Positions 18,104 through 27,752 of a stretch of DNA of 64,000 bases are shown here, piece after piece; position 1 is the stretch's first letter; each line of letters begins with the position of its first letter. The stretch lies in assembly GCA_963774415.1 (NCBI GenBank), contig CAVZEU010000003.1, forward strand, positions 992,001 through 1,056,000. The letters are read 5' to 3'. The DNA comes from SZUA-36 sp963774415. GTDB lineage: Bacteria; Pseudomonadota; Gammaproteobacteria; Xanthomonadales; SZUA-36. Under the pieces are notes generated by a model, which had not been told where the DNA came from, did no database searches, and saw only the letters and a program-made list of their open reading frames with translations. The position numbers and the translations under genes are program-made.

Positions 18104-20674
18104 ATGTTTTCCCGACACAGCAGGAAAGCGGGTCTCTGTGCGCTGCTCGTTGGCTTGTGCCTGCACCATCACGCCGCCGCCGCACCGGCTGCGGAGCAGG
18201 ACCCGGCGACGGTCAGCCGCTTTGCCGAACTGGCGCTCGCCTGCGTGCACAAGGAGTACCCGAACAAGATCGCGCACGTTCTTAACAGCGACGCCGATGT
18301 CGCGCCGCCGCGTGAGCTGACGCCGGTTTTTTACGGCTGTTTCGACTGGCACTCGTCGGTCCATGGCCACTGGCTGCTGGCCCGGTTGCTGCGGCTGCAC
18401 CCGGACGCCGATTTTGCCGCGGCCGCAGAGACCGCGCTGGACGCGAGCTTCGGCCCTGAGCGGGTCGCAGCCGAAGTCCGTTACGTCACGGCCGCCGGCC
18501 GCGAGAGTTTCGAACGGCCCTACGGGGCGGCGTGGCTGCTGCAGTTGACGGCCGAACTGCGCGAATGGGACGATCCGCGCGCACGGCGCTGGCTGGCCGC
18601 GCTGCAACCGCTGGAAAGCGCGATGGCGGGAAAGATGCGTGCCTGGCTGGAAAAGCTGAGCTATCCGATCCGCATCGGCGAGCACGCACAGACCGCGTTC
18701 GCCTTCGGCCTGTTCCTGGATTGGGCGGCCACGGCCGGCGCGGATGATTTTTATGCCCTGGTAGAGCGGCGCTCGCGCGAGTTCTACCTGGCGGACAAGA
18801 ACTGCCCGCTGAACTATGAGCCGGGCGGCCAGGATTTTCTTTCACCCTGCCTGGCGGAAGCCGACCTGATGCGCCGGCTTTTGGGCCCGCGGGCCTACGC
18901 CGGCTGGCTGGCCGACTTTTTGCCGGAGATACCGCTTGACGGCAGCAGCGACTGGCTGCCGCTGGCGGTCGTGACCGATCCGACCGACGGCAAGCTGGCG
19001 CACCTGGACGGTCTCAACATCAGCCGCGCGTGGATGCTGGAAGGCATGGCCTCCGGTCTTCCGCGCGGCGACCTGCGGCGCAAGTCACTGCTGGCCAGTG
19101 CCGCCGTGCACAAGGCCTCTGGTCTTGCGGCGGTTACCGGGGCGCATTACGCCGGCGGCCATTGGCTCGGCAGTTTTGCAACCTACCTGCAGACCCGGCG
19201 GGGCCTGCAGATCAAAAAGCCGGCGGTGGCCCGTGACGCAGGGCCGCAGACGGCGGTGTCCCGCCTGCACCTGGCGCAGTCACGCATGGCGCGCTTCGAA
19301 GGGCGGCTGAACGCGATGCTGAGCCTGAACCCGAAGGCGGAGGAGATCGCCCGCGGCCTCGACCGGGACACGGCCGGGACGCACGGTCCGCTGTATGGCT
19401 ATCCGGTCGTGCTCAAGGACAATATCGAAACCCGCGATATGCCGACGACCGCCGGATCGTTGGCGCTGGCGGGAAATTTCACCGGCCGTGACGCCGAGTT
19501 GGCGGCGAGGCTGCGGGCGGCCGGTTTGGTCATCGTCGGCAAGGCCAACCTGTCGGAATGGGCCAATTTCCGCGATGAGCATTCAACCAGCGGCTGGAGC
19601 GGTGTTGACGGCCTGACCGTGAATGCCTGGAATGCAAATCGAACGGCTTGCGGCTCGAGTTCCGGTTCCGCCGTCGCCGTGGCCGCCGGTTACGTGCCTG
19701 TTGCCGTCGGCACGGAAACCAATGGCTCCGTCATCTGCCCGGCTTCCGTCAATGGTATCGTGGGCATCAAGCCGACGCTGGGGCTGGTCAGCCGGCGCGG
19801 CATCGTGCCGATATCGCACAACCAGGACACGGCGGGGCCGATGGCGATCAGCGTCACGGCGGCCGCCCTGCTGTTGTCCGCCATGGAGAGCGAGGACCCG
19901 CAGGACCCGGTGACGGTGCGCAGCGCCCGCTATCATGGCCGGGACTACACGCAGGAACTGCGCCGGGACGGCCTCAAGGGCATGCGGGTCGGGGTGGTGC
20001 GCTCGCAGAAGTTTCACCCGCAGAGCAAGCCCGTGTTCGACCGCGCGGTAGCCGATCTCGCGGCCGCCGGCGCGGTCATCGTCGACGGCCTCGAATTCCC
20101 GCCCTGGCCGGACAAGTTCTGGGACAATTCGCTGTTGGTCCTGGAAACGGACTTCAAGCACGACCTGAACACCTATCTCTCCGGGTTGCCGGGTGAATTG
20201 CACGACCTCACGCTGCAGGGACTCATCGAATTCAACCGGCAACACGCGCAACGGGAGATGCCCTGGTTCAAACAGGGCCTGATGCTGGCCTCCGAGGACA
20301 GCCCCGGTCTTGACAGCGAGGCCTACAAGCAGGCCCTGCAAAAGGTCCAGGGGTTCACCCGCTCGACGATCGACGGTCTCCTCGAGGCTTATCACGTCGA
20401 CGTGCTGGTGCTGCGCAGCAACGCGCCGGCGTTCAGCATCGACCTCGTCTACGGCGACAATTTCCAGGGCGGCGCCAGCACGCTGGCGGCGGTGGCGGGT
20501 TACCCGCACATTACCGTTCCGATGGGCCGCTACAAGGGCCTGCCGGTCGGCCTGTCCTTTGTCGGCACGGCGTTTTCGGAGCCGACGCTGATACGTGCGG
20601 CCTACGCCTACGAACAGGCGACGCGTCATGCAACCACGCTGGCCGGAGCGCATCCCTGGACGGTGTCACCGTGA
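18104..20674 (+). CDS. DUF2891-amidase fusion protein, exported
   Basis: 856 residues with a signal peptide (MFSRHSRKAGLCALLVG to about AAAAPA). Residues about 30-365 match DUF2891, a helical-barrel domain found as a separate protein (VFYGCFDWHSSVHGHWL; GAHYAGGHWLGSFATY). Residues about 370-856 are an amidase-signature hydrolase with K438 (VVLKDNIE), S518 (CGSSSGSAVAV) and the nucleophile S542 (ETNGSVICPAS). The frame is continuous, so the two domains are one protein. ATG 18104 was preferred to 18068 because it gives a clean signal peptide, although neither has a clear ribosome site. The substrate is unknown; an exported amide or glyco-amide is possible. Confidence 0.85.
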   Translation: MFSRHSRKAGLCALLVGLCLHHHAAAAPAAEQDPATVSRFAELALACVHKEYPNKIAHVLNSDADVAPPRELTPVFYGCFDWHSSVHGHWLLARLLRLHPDADFAAAAETALDASFGPERVAAEVRYVTAAGRESFERPYGAAWLLQLTAELREWDDPRARRWLAALQPLESAMAGKMRAWLEKLSYPIRIGEHAQTAFAFGLFLDWAATAGADDFYALVERRSREFYLADKNCPLNYEPGGQDFLSPCLAEADLMRRLLGPRAYAGWLADFLPEIPLDGSSDWLPLAVVTDPTDGKLAHLDGLNISRAWMLEGMASGLPRGDLRRKSLLASAAVHKASGLAAVTGAHYAGGHWLGSFATYLQTRRGLQIKKPAVARDAGPQTAVSRLHLAQSRMARFEGRLNAMLSLNPKAEEIARGLDRDTAGTHGPLYGYPVVLKDNIETRDMPTTAGSLALAGNFTGRDAELAARLRAAGLVIVGKANLSEWANFRDEHSTSGWSGVDGLTVNAWNANRTACGSSSGSAVAVAAGYVPVAVGTETNGSVICPASVNGIVGIKPTLGLVSRRGIVPISHNQDTAGPMAISVTAAALLLSAMESEDPQDPVTVRSARYHGRDYTQELRRDGLKGMRVGVVRSQKFHPQSKPVFDRAVADLAAAGAVIVDGLEFPPWPDKFWDNSLLVLETDFKHDLNTYLSGLPGELHDLTLQGLIEFNRQHAQREMPWFKQGLMLASEDSPGLDSEAYKQALQKVQGFTRSTIDGLLEAYHVDVLVLRSNAPAFSIDLVYGDNFQGGASTLAAVAGYPHITVPMGRYKGLPVGLSFVGTAFSEPTLIRAAYAYEQATRHATTLAGAHPWTVSP

Positions 20675-20772
20675 GCGCGCATTTCCCGGGCCGAGGTTGA
20701 ATTATCGAGCCGGGACAGCAAGATTACTGGTTAGGCGCACATTGATTTCTTTATTGCGGAGCGGAGATTGAC

Positions 20773-21225
20773 ATGGCCATTTATCAGCAAATACTCGTTG
20801 CCGTTGACCTGAGCGGTGAATCCGAAATGATCGTCAGGCAGGCGCAACACATCGCCGGGCCCAACGCCGAAGTCCATCTGGCGTTCGTGCAGGAACCGAT
20901 GGACAACGTCTACGTGGGCATCGTCCCGCAAAGTGCGGCATTCAGCGGCTTGGGCGAGCTGGAGGCGCAGCTGGGCAAGGAAATGAAGGAGAAGCTCGAT
21001 GACCTGGGCGAGGATTTCAATTTGCCGCCCTCCAACCGCCATATTCTGCACGGCTCACCGGCGCACGAAATTCACCGTCTCGCCGAGGAAATACACGTGC
21101 AGTTGATCGTTATCGGCACGCACGGGCAAAAGGGCCTGGGCCTGCTGCTCGGCTCGACAGCCAACGCCGTGTTGCACGGCGCCAAGTGTGACGTGCTGGC
21201 GGTCAGGGTCGGTGGCGCCGACTAG
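20773..21225 (+). CDS. Universal stress protein (UspA family)
   Basis: 150 residues, one Usp domain. It starts with YQQILVAVDLSGESE and ends with the ATP-binding motif IGTHGQKGLGLLLGSTAN, so it belongs to the nucleotide-binding subgroup. Such proteins are induced by stress and starvation; no partner is visible. It stands alone with about 100 bases before it. Confidence 0.92.
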   Translation: MAIYQQILVAVDLSGESEMIVRQAQHIAGPNAEVHLAFVQEPMDNVYVGIVPQSAAFSGLGELEAQLGKEMKEKLDDLGEDFNLPPSNRHILHGSPAHEIHRLAEEIHVQLIVIGTHGQKGLGLLLGSTANAVLHGAKCDVLAVRVGGAD

Positions 21226-21277
21226 CGTCCGCCGCCTCGATGCGTACGCCCGGCGGTAACAGGCGCTGAGTCCGCTC

Positions 21278-21901
21278 ATGCCGGCCGCGCGCGGCAAGCT
21301 CAGCGGCGGTGTGTTCGCCTGGACCGCGGTGTTCGGCGCCGTTTTGGCCTGGTCGGCCATCGCGCCTCTGGACCGTTCAACCTGGTGGATGGAGGTCGTG
21401 CCGGCGCTGCTTGGCTTCGTGGTGCTGGCGGTGACACGAGAACGGTTTCCGCTGACGCGCCTGTGCTACGGCCTGGTGCTGCTGCACGCCTGCATACTGA
21501 TGGTCGGCGGGCACTACACCTACGCCCAGGTGCCGTTCGGCGACTGGCTGAGCAAGCTGACCGGCGATGCGCGCAACGACTACGACAAGATCGGCCACTT
21601 TGCGCAGGGCTTCGTGCCGGCGATCGTCGCGCGTGAGATTCTGGTCCGCAACGGGGTCCTGGCCGCAAAGGGCTGGCTTGCTTTCATCGTGGTATGCATC
21701 GCGCTGGCCATCAGCGCCAGTTACGAGTTGGTTGAATGGATCGCGGCGGAGATCAGCGCCGAGGGCGCCGAAGCCTTCCTGGGAACGCAGGGCTATGTCT
21801 GGGACACGCAGTCGGATATGGCCTGGGCCCTGGGCGGAGCCATCGTGGCCCTGCTCAGCCTGTCGCGCCTGCACGACAGGCAAATCGAAGAGATCGCCTG
21901 A
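21278..21901 (+). CDS. YjdF/DUF2238 family membrane protein
   Basis: 207 residues with about six hydrophobic helices. The family's polar motif is between helices: HYTYAQVPFGDWL, YDKIGHFAQGFVPA, SYELVEWIAAE and YVWDTQSDMAWALGGA. The conserved His, Glu and Asp in these segments suggest a buried active or binding site, but no function is established for the family. It ends about 100 bases before the converging dxs. Confidence 0.85.
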   Translation: MPAARGKLSGGVFAWTAVFGAVLAWSAIAPLDRSTWWMEVVPALLGFVVLAVTRERFPLTRLCYGLVLLHACILMVGGHYTYAQVPFGDWLSKLTGDARNDYDKIGHFAQGFVPAIVAREILVRNGVLAAKGWLAFIVVCIALAISASYELVEWIAAEISAEGAEAFLGTQGYVWDTQSDMAWALGGAIVALLSLSRLHDRQIEEIA

Positions 21902-21998
21902 TCCGGCCGGGGTCGGACCCGCTGTCCATTCCAGCAAGGCCGGTAACGGCAAGGGGTGAGTTTCAGGCCCGTTTACCCGCCGGCAACCAGCATCCGGG

Positions 21999-23900
21999 CT
22001 AGTGCTGGCTGCCCGCGGCGCTCGGGGTGGCGTCGATTTCCTTGAGACGGGCATTGATCTGCCGGAGAATGCCGGCGCTGTCCAGGGCGGCCATCGCCAG
22101 GCAATCTTCGCGTGAACCGTGCTCTATGAAGCGGTCCGGCAGGCCGATATTGAGCAGATGCACGATCTGCCCGGCCGCGGCCAGCAACTCATTGACCCCG
22201 CTGCCGGCACCGCCGGCCACGGCGTTCTCCTCGACCGTGACCAGGAGGCTGTGGGTTCGCGCCATCGTCAGCACCAACTCGCTGTCGAGGGGTTTTACAA
22301 AGCGCATGTTGACCAGTGTGGCGCCGAGGCGCGAGGCGGCCTCGGCCGCCGGTTCGAGCATGCTGCCAAAGGCCAGGATGGCGATGTCGTGGCCGCGCCG
22401 GACGACCTCGGCCTTGCCGAGCGGCAGCGCCGTCATCTCGCGCTCCACGGCGACCCCCGGACCTTTGCCGCGCGGGTACCTGACCGCGGCCGGCCCCGGG
22501 TAGCGGTAGCCGGTGTAAAGCATCTGGCGGCATTCGTTCTCGTTGGCGGGCGCCATGATCACCATGTTCGGGATGCAACGCATGAAGCTCAGATCGAAAC
22601 TGCCCGCGTGCGTTGGCCCGTCCGGGCCTACCAGTCCGGCGCGGTCTATGGCGAACAGGACCGGCAGGTTCTGCAGGGCCACGTCGTGCAGCAACTGGTC
22701 ATAGGCGCGCTGCAGGAACGTGCTGTAAATGGCCACGACCGGGTGGGTCTTCTCACAGGCCATGCCGGCAGCCAGCGTGACGGCGTGCTGTTCCGCGATG
22801 CTGACGTCGAAGTAACGCGCCGGGAACCGTTGCTCGAATTCGACCAGCCCGGAGCCCTCGCGCATGGCCGGTGTTATCGCGAGCAGAGCGTCATCGCGCT
22901 CCGCCATGTCGCAAACCCACTCGGAAAAGACGTCGGTATAGCTGGGTCCGGACGGCGTGCGCGGTGCCGCCGGCGCGATGCCCTGGCCGGGGTCGAACGG
23001 GCCGACCGCGTGGTACTTGACCGGGTCCGCCTCGGCCGGCGCGTAGCCCTTGCCCTTGGACGTGATGATGTGCAGCAGGTTGGGGCCCTCCACCGTCTGG
23101 ATCGAGCGCAGCGTGCGCACCAGCAGCGGCAGGTCGTGACCGTCGATCGGCCCGACGTAATTGAAACCCAGTTCCTCGAACAGCGTGCTCGGCACGATCA
23201 TGCCCTTGACGTGCTCTTCCCAGCGGCTCATGAAACGCCAGACACGCGAGTCGCGGCGCATCAGCTGTTTGCTTCGCTCGCGCAGGTTGGTCACGGTCGG
23301 CCCGCTCATCATGCGTGCGAGCATCCTGGTCATGGCGCCGACATTGGGTGATATCGACATCTGGTTCTCGTTCAGCACCACCAGCATGTTGGGATTGAGG
23401 TCACCGCCGTGGTTGAGCGCCTCGAAGGCCATTCCCGCCGTCATCGCCCCGTCGCCGATCACGGCCACCACGCGCCGCTCCTGCTGCTTTCGGGCCGATG
23501 CCAGCGCCATGCCCAGTGCGGCGCTGACCGACGTCGACGAATGCCCGACCCCGAAGGTGTCGTATTCGCTCTCGGCGCGTTTCGGAAAGGGGGCCAGCCC
23601 GCCGGTTTTCTTGATCGTGCCGATGGCATCGCGCCGGCCGGTCAGGATCTTGTGCGGGTAGGCCTGGTGGCCGACGTCCCACACCAGGCGGTCATGCGGC
23701 GTTTCGAAACAGTAGTGCAGGGCGACGGTCAGTTCGACACAGCCGAGGCCGGCGCTGAAATGCCCGCCGCTGCCCGACACGGTCTCGAGCAGGTAGGAGC
23801 GCAGTTCATCGGCGAGCTGGGGCAGCTGCGCGTCTTCCAGTGCGCGCAGGTCGGCCGGCGTCTCGATGTGCTGCAGCAGTGGGTATTTGTCGCCGTTCAT
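21999..23900 (-). CDS. dxs: 1-deoxy-D-xylulose-5-phosphate synthase
   Basis: 633 residues. First step of the MEP isoprenoid pathway: condenses pyruvate and glyceraldehyde 3-phosphate with thiamine diphosphate. The cofactor motif is GDGAMTAGMAFEALNH, and DVSIAEQHAVTLAAGMA holds the catalytic glutamate. VGPDGPTHAGSFDLSF is also conserved. ATG 23900 matches the usual N-terminus; the frame runs six codons further to 23918. It follows ispA and xseB on the same strand, the classic xseB-ispA-dxs order. Confidence 0.96.
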   Translation of the reverse strand: MNGDKYPLLQHIETPADLRALEDAQLPQLADELRSYLLETVSGSGGHFSAGLGCVELTVALHYCFETPHDRLVWDVGHQAYPHKILTGRRDAIGTIKKTGGLAPFPKRAESEYDTFGVGHSSTSVSAALGMALASARKQQERRVVAVIGDGAMTAGMAFEALNHGGDLNPNMLVVLNENQMSISPNVGAMTRMLARMMSGPTVTNLRERSKQLMRRDSRVWRFMSRWEEHVKGMIVPSTLFEELGFNYVGPIDGHDLPLLVRTLRSIQTVEGPNLLHIITSKGKGYAPAEADPVKYHAVGPFDPGQGIAPAAPRTPSGPSYTDVFSEWVCDMAERDDALLAITPAMREGSGLVEFEQRFPARYFDVSIAEQHAVTLAAGMACEKTHPVVAIYSTFLQRAYDQLLHDVALQNLPVLFAIDRAGLVGPDGPTHAGSFDLSFMRCIPNMVIMAPANENECRQMLYTGYRYPGPAAVRYPRGKGPGVAVEREMTALPLGKAEVVRRGHDIAILAFGSMLEPAAEAASRLGATLVNMRFVKPLDSELVLTMARTHSLLVTVEENAVAGGAGSGVNELLAAAGQIVHLLNIGLPDRFIEHGSREDCLAMAALDSAGILRQINARLKEIDATPSAAGSQH

Positions 23901-23936
23901 TTTTCCGTGTCTTGCCAAGGGGTCTGCGCCGCTATT

Positions 23937-24827
23937 TTAGCGCTTTCGGTCCACGGCGTAACCTGCCAACCAGGCCAGCGCATCCGTTGCACCCGGCAAG
24001 CCGGGCAATTGCGCGAGCGCTTCGTCCCGCAACTGGCGAGCCCGCTGGTAGGAAGCCTGCATGCCGATCACCGACGGAAAGGTCGGCTTGGCGCGGGCGG
24101 CATCCGCCTGGCTCGGCTTGCCGATGGTCTCGCTGTCCCCGGTCACATCCAGCAGGTCGTCGAAAACCTGGAAGGCCAGGCCGGTCAATTGGCCGTAACG
24201 ATCGAGCGCGGTGCGTTCCGCCGCACTGGCCGCCACGAAGGTCGCGGGGGCCGTTGCACAAATCCTGATCAAGGCGCCCGTCTTGTACGCATGTATGTTT
24301 TCCAGTTCGGCCTGGGTCAGGCGGCCGCCGACGCTGGCGAGGTCGAGTACCTGGCCGCCGGCCATGCCGCCCGCTCCGCAGGCTTGCGCCACCCCGCGGA
24401 TGATCGCCGCCTGGCGGTCCGGGTGGGCGCAAAGCGCCGTGTCGGCGGCCAGTATCTCGAAAGACAGGGCCTGTAACGCATCACCGGCCAGGATGGCGGT
24501 GGCTTCGTTGAATTGACGGTGGCAGCTGGGCTGGCCGCGACGGAGGTCGTCGTCATCCATGCTTGGCAAATCATCGTGGATCAGCGAGTAGCAATGAATG
24601 AACTCGATGGCAACGGCAATTCCATCCAGTGGCGCCGGGTCGATGCCGAGCGCCCGCCCGGCCGCATAGACAAACATCGGGCGAATTCGTTTGCCGCCGG
24701 AAGTGGCGGAGTAATGCATGGCCCGGCACAGCAGCCCCGGGGTCTTGTCCGGGGCGGGCAGGTAGCCCGGCAGGATGTCTTCGAAACGCTGCCGCCAGCC
24801 ATCGATCGTGGCAGCGGTGTCAGGCAT
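23937..24827 (-). CDS. ispA: Farnesyl diphosphate synthase
   Basis: 296 residues. Builds geranyl and farnesyl diphosphate from IPP and DMAPP for quinone side chains and undecaprenyl phosphate. First aspartate-rich motif DDLPSMDDDDLRRGQ; second DDLLDVTGD. GKRIRP binds diphosphate. It overlaps xseB by eight bases and lies 36 bases upstream of dxs. Confidence 0.95.
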   Translation of the reverse strand: MPDTAATIDGWRQRFEDILPGYLPAPDKTPGLLCRAMHYSATSGGKRIRPMFVYAAGRALGIDPAPLDGIAVAIEFIHCYSLIHDDLPSMDDDDLRRGQPSCHRQFNEATAILAGDALQALSFEILAADTALCAHPDRQAAIIRGVAQACGAGGMAGGQVLDLASVGGRLTQAELENIHAYKTGALIRICATAPATFVAASAAERTALDRYGQLTGLAFQVFDDLLDVTGDSETIGKPSQADAARAKPTFPSVIGMQASYQRARQLRDEALAQLPGLPGATDALAWLAGYAVDRKR

Positions 24828-25059
24828 CTGTATCGAGGTCCGTAAGGGAATCTTCGTCCTCCGGGTCGACCAGTTTCTCCACGGTTTGCTGGGCCTGGTC
24901 CAGCGCTGACTGGCATTGGCGGCTCAACTCGATACCACGCTTGAATCCGGCCAAAGATTCATTCAGAGACATGTCGCCTTTTTCCAGTTGCTCCACCAGT
25001 TTTTCCAGTTCCGCCAGGGTTCGCTCAAAATCGGGCTCCGGTGTGCTGTTTTTGCTCAT
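24820..25059 (-). CDS. xseB: Exodeoxyribonuclease VII small subunit
   Basis: 79 residues of the two-helix XseB family: FERTLAELEKLVEQLEKGDMSL followed by SLAGFKRGIELSRQCQSAL. It partners XseA in single-strand DNA degradation; xseA is not in this window. It leads the xseB-ispA-dxs run. Confidence 0.93.
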   Translation of the reverse strand: MSKNSTPEPDFERTLAELEKLVEQLEKGDMSLNESLAGFKRGIELSRQCQSALDQAQQTVEKLVDPEDEDSLTDLDTDA

Positions 25060-25141
25060 ATTTCTGTCTCGTCGTTGGCGCCTTCGGCCGCGCCTGCGCG
25101 GCGGGTATCGACTCGGGGTATCGGCATCATCTCAACAGGCC

Positions 25142-26539
25142 CTAGTTTAGTGCATCACCGGCAGGGCCGGTAGCCTCGGCCCCGTGCTGACGGTCACGAA
25201 GGTAGCGCAACAACGGATCGCGCGGCCGCCACCGCAGCTGCAGCCGAGTGTTCCCCAGCCAGGCGCGGAGTCTATCACCAATGCACCAGTCCCCGATTGC
25301 AGACAGTTCACCGTCCAGCGCCGTCAACGGCACGGCGTCCCTGAGCCAGGGGGGTACGGCGGCCGCCTGAAAAATGTTCTTCAGTCGCTGGTGATGACCA
25401 TTTAGCAGGATGGTTAGTTCCCCGCGCCGCCCGCGGCCGAAACTCTCCATATCCATGGGGGGGCGGGTCTCATCGGCACCCTCGAATGCGAGCAGACCGA
25501 GACGCCCGCCCAGTTCCACGCTGTTGCCGCCGGACGGCCAGGCATGATGGCCGCAGGGTTCGACGGACCCGCCCGCCTGCAGCCACAGTTGGTCCCGGTA
25601 GAGATGCAGGACGCAATGCTCCCAGCCGATCCGAACCCTGCCGGAACCGTTCGCTCGCCGCACCTGCTGCCACAGCGTTTCCAGCCGCTGTGCCGGCAGC
25701 GGCGGAACGCCGGCCAGCCTGAGCCAGCGCCTGACGAGGAGTTTGAAACGGCCGGGGCCCTCGGCCCCGGGGTTCTCCAGGCGCAGTACCAGCGGGTGCA
25801 GCAGGGAACGCCCCAGCACCTCGTCCGCGAGGTCTTCGAGCATGGCCCGCGTTTCGGCCATTGCCGTGCGTGTCAACGTCAGGCGCTTGACGACGCCGGG
25901 CCAGCGTTGTTCCAGCACCGGCATGATCTGGTGACGCAGGAAGTTGCGGTCATGGGCGGGAAGCTGGTTGGATGGGTCCTCCAGCCAACCGACATTTCTG
26001 TCGCGCAGGTAGGTCCTGAGGGCCTGCTTGTCGATGTCGAGCAGCGGTCGCTGCAACAGTCCGGCCCCCAGCGGCCGTTCTGGCGGCATGGCGGACAAGC
26101 CGTCCACACCGCTGCCTCGCATCAGGTTCAACAGGACCGTCTCCGCCTGGTCGTCCGCATGGTGCGCCGTCAGCAGGCTGTCACCGGGCCTGAGCAAGGC
26201 CGCGATCGCTGCATAGCGCAGGCGCCGGGCTTCCGCCTCGACGCCGCTGCCGGAGTCCGCGCCCGGACCAATACGCAGGCAGACGAGTTCAATGTCACGC
26301 CGGCGGCAGAACTGCTGACAGTGCCGCTGCCATTTTGCCGCGTCGGCGTGCAGGCCGTGATTGACGTGAACGGCCTTGAAGGGTGTTCCAAGACCCTCCC
26401 CGAGTTCGAACAGCGCCAGCAGCAGGGCGGTGGAATCAGCGCCGCCGCTGAAGCCGGCAAAATAGGTATTGGCCGCTGAAAGCGCCGCCAGGCGGTCGCG
26501 CAACTGCTCCGCTGAAAATGAGCTGTGATGATGAGCCAT
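25142..26539 (-). CDS. tilS: tRNA(Ile)-lysidine synthase
   Basis: 465 residues. Attaches lysine to C34 of the tRNA-Ile with CAU anticodon, changing it to read AUA; normally essential. The PP-loop SGGADSTALLLAL starts at residue 31, followed by VNHGLHADA and LTAHHADDQAETVLLNLMRG. The C-terminal substrate-binding domains are present and length is normal. It lies 27 bases downstream of accA, the usual accA-tilS order. Confidence 0.95.
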   Translation of the reverse strand: MAHHHSSFSAEQLRDRLAALSAANTYFAGFSGGADSTALLLALFELGEGLGTPFKAVHVNHGLHADAAKWQRHCQQFCRRRDIELVCLRIGPGADSGSGVEAEARRLRYAAIAALLRPGDSLLTAHHADDQAETVLLNLMRGSGVDGLSAMPPERPLGAGLLQRPLLDIDKQALRTYLRDRNVGWLEDPSNQLPAHDRNFLRHQIMPVLEQRWPGVVKRLTLTRTAMAETRAMLEDLADEVLGRSLLHPLVLRLENPGAEGPGRFKLLVRRWLRLAGVPPLPAQRLETLWQQVRRANGSGRVRIGWEHCVLHLYRDQLWLQAGGSVEPCGHHAWPSGGNSVELGGRLGLLAFEGADETRPPMDMESFGRGRRGELTILLNGHHQRLKNIFQAAAVPPWLRDAVPLTALDGELSAIGDWCIGDRLRAWLGNTRLQLRWRPRDPLLRYLRDRQHGAEATGPAGDALN

Positions 26540-26566
26540 CGAAAGTGCGGTGTCGCCAGGCTGCCC

Positions 26567-27523
26567 TCAGTCGGTGTATTCGCCGTAAGAGAGCAGGCGC
26601 TGATAGCGCTCTTCGAGGATCGCCGCGATATCCATTTGGTCGAGTTCCCCGAGTTGCTTGTCCAGGCACTCAGCCACCTTCTGCGCGACGCCTTCCGGGT
26701 CCTTGTGGGCGCCGCCGAGCGGTTCGGGGATGACCTCGTCGACCAGGCCCAGTTGCAGCAGGCGGTCGGAAGTGATGCCGAGCGCGCTCGCGGCCGTTTC
26801 CGCCATGGCGGCGTCTTTCCACAGGATCGAAGCGCAGCCTTCCGGCGAAATGACCGAGTAGGTGCTGTACTGCAGGATGTTCACGCGGTCGCCGACACCG
26901 ATGGCCAGGGCCCCGCCCGATCCGCCCTCACCGATGACCGTGCAGATCACCGGGACCGGCACCCTGGCCATGTACTTGAGGTTGGTGGCGATCGCCTCGG
27001 ACTGGCCGCGTTCCTCGGCGCCGACACCGGGGTAGGCGCCCGGGGTATCGATAAAGGTCAGGATCGGCAGCCGAAAGCGTTCCGCCATTTTCATCAGGCG
27101 CAGGGCCTTGCGGTAGCCTTCCGGGCGCGGCATGCCGAAATTGCGGAAGATCTTGGCCTTGGTGTCGCGGCCCTTCTGCTGGCCGATGACCATCACGGCG
27201 CGGTCCCTGAACCTGGCGGGTCCGCCGATGATCGCGTGGTCGTCGGCAAAGGCGCGGTCGCCGTGGAGTTCGTGAAATTCGCCGAACAGCTTGTCGACGT
27301 AATCCAGCGTGTAGGGCCGCAACGGATGGCGGCTGAGCTGCGATACCTGCCATGGCGTCAGGTCTTTGAAAATGCTGGCCAGCTTTTGCCGCATTTTCGT
27401 TTGCAGCCGTTGAATTTCCTCTTCCAGGTTGAGCGCGTTGTCCGAACCGACGTTGCGCAATTCGTCGATCTTTTCCTGCAGCTCTGCAATCGGCTGTTCG
27501 AAGTCCAGGTAGTTCGGGTTCAT
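26567..27523 (-). CDS. accA: Acetyl-CoA carboxylase carboxyltransferase alpha subunit
   Basis: 318 residues. Together with AccD it moves carboxyl from biotin-AccB to acetyl-CoA, the committed step of fatty acid synthesis. Conserved blocks: GDRAFADDHAIIGG, IDTPGAYPGVGAEERGQSEA, GEGGSGGALAIGVGD and SPEGCASILWKD. The ATG at 27523 gives the standard start MNPNYLDFEQPI; ten more upstream codons are unlike the family. The 229 bases upstream of it contain only a hairpin. Confidence 0.96.
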   Translation of the reverse strand: MNPNYLDFEQPIAELQEKIDELRNVGSDNALNLEEEIQRLQTKMRQKLASIFKDLTPWQVSQLSRHPLRPYTLDYVDKLFGEFHELHGDRAFADDHAIIGGPARFRDRAVMVIGQQKGRDTKAKIFRNFGMPRPEGYRKALRLMKMAERFRLPILTFIDTPGAYPGVGAEERGQSEAIATNLKYMARVPVPVICTVIGEGGSGGALAIGVGDRVNILQYSTYSVISPEGCASILWKDAAMAETAASALGITSDRLLQLGLVDEVIPEPLGGAHKDPEGVAQKVAECLDKQLGELDQMDIAAILEERYQRLLSYGEYTD

Positions 27524-27596
27524 GGCTGGTTTGATCCTGCGAAACTGCGGCAAGTATAACGGCTCGGCACCGATTAGTTTAGCCTGGCCGGGTCCC

Positions 27597-27618
27597 GGCG
27601 CGGGCTGTAGCCTGCGCC
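27597..27618. repeat. Inverted repeat between accA and mocA-like gene
   Basis: Arms GGCGCGGGCT and AGCCTGCGCC (9 of 10 pairs) separated by two bases. There is no T-run on either side, so it is not a standard intrinsic terminator, although it could still end or pause transcription from the upstream mocA-like gene. Confidence 0.35.
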
Positions 27619-27752
27619 AAGGCCGTCAACGGCTGAGTCACAGTCCGCCTACGCACCGGCCACGCAGTCCGGGTTCCCGACCCGGCGGGGTCCCGCGGGC
27701 CGCCGGCACCGGTCAAGGCCAGCGCGCGTTGCAAATGCAGCGGGATCGTGAC

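Noticed and set aside
27597..27618. Hairpin as an intrinsic terminator
   Set aside because: The stem is good, but no T-run follows on either strand.
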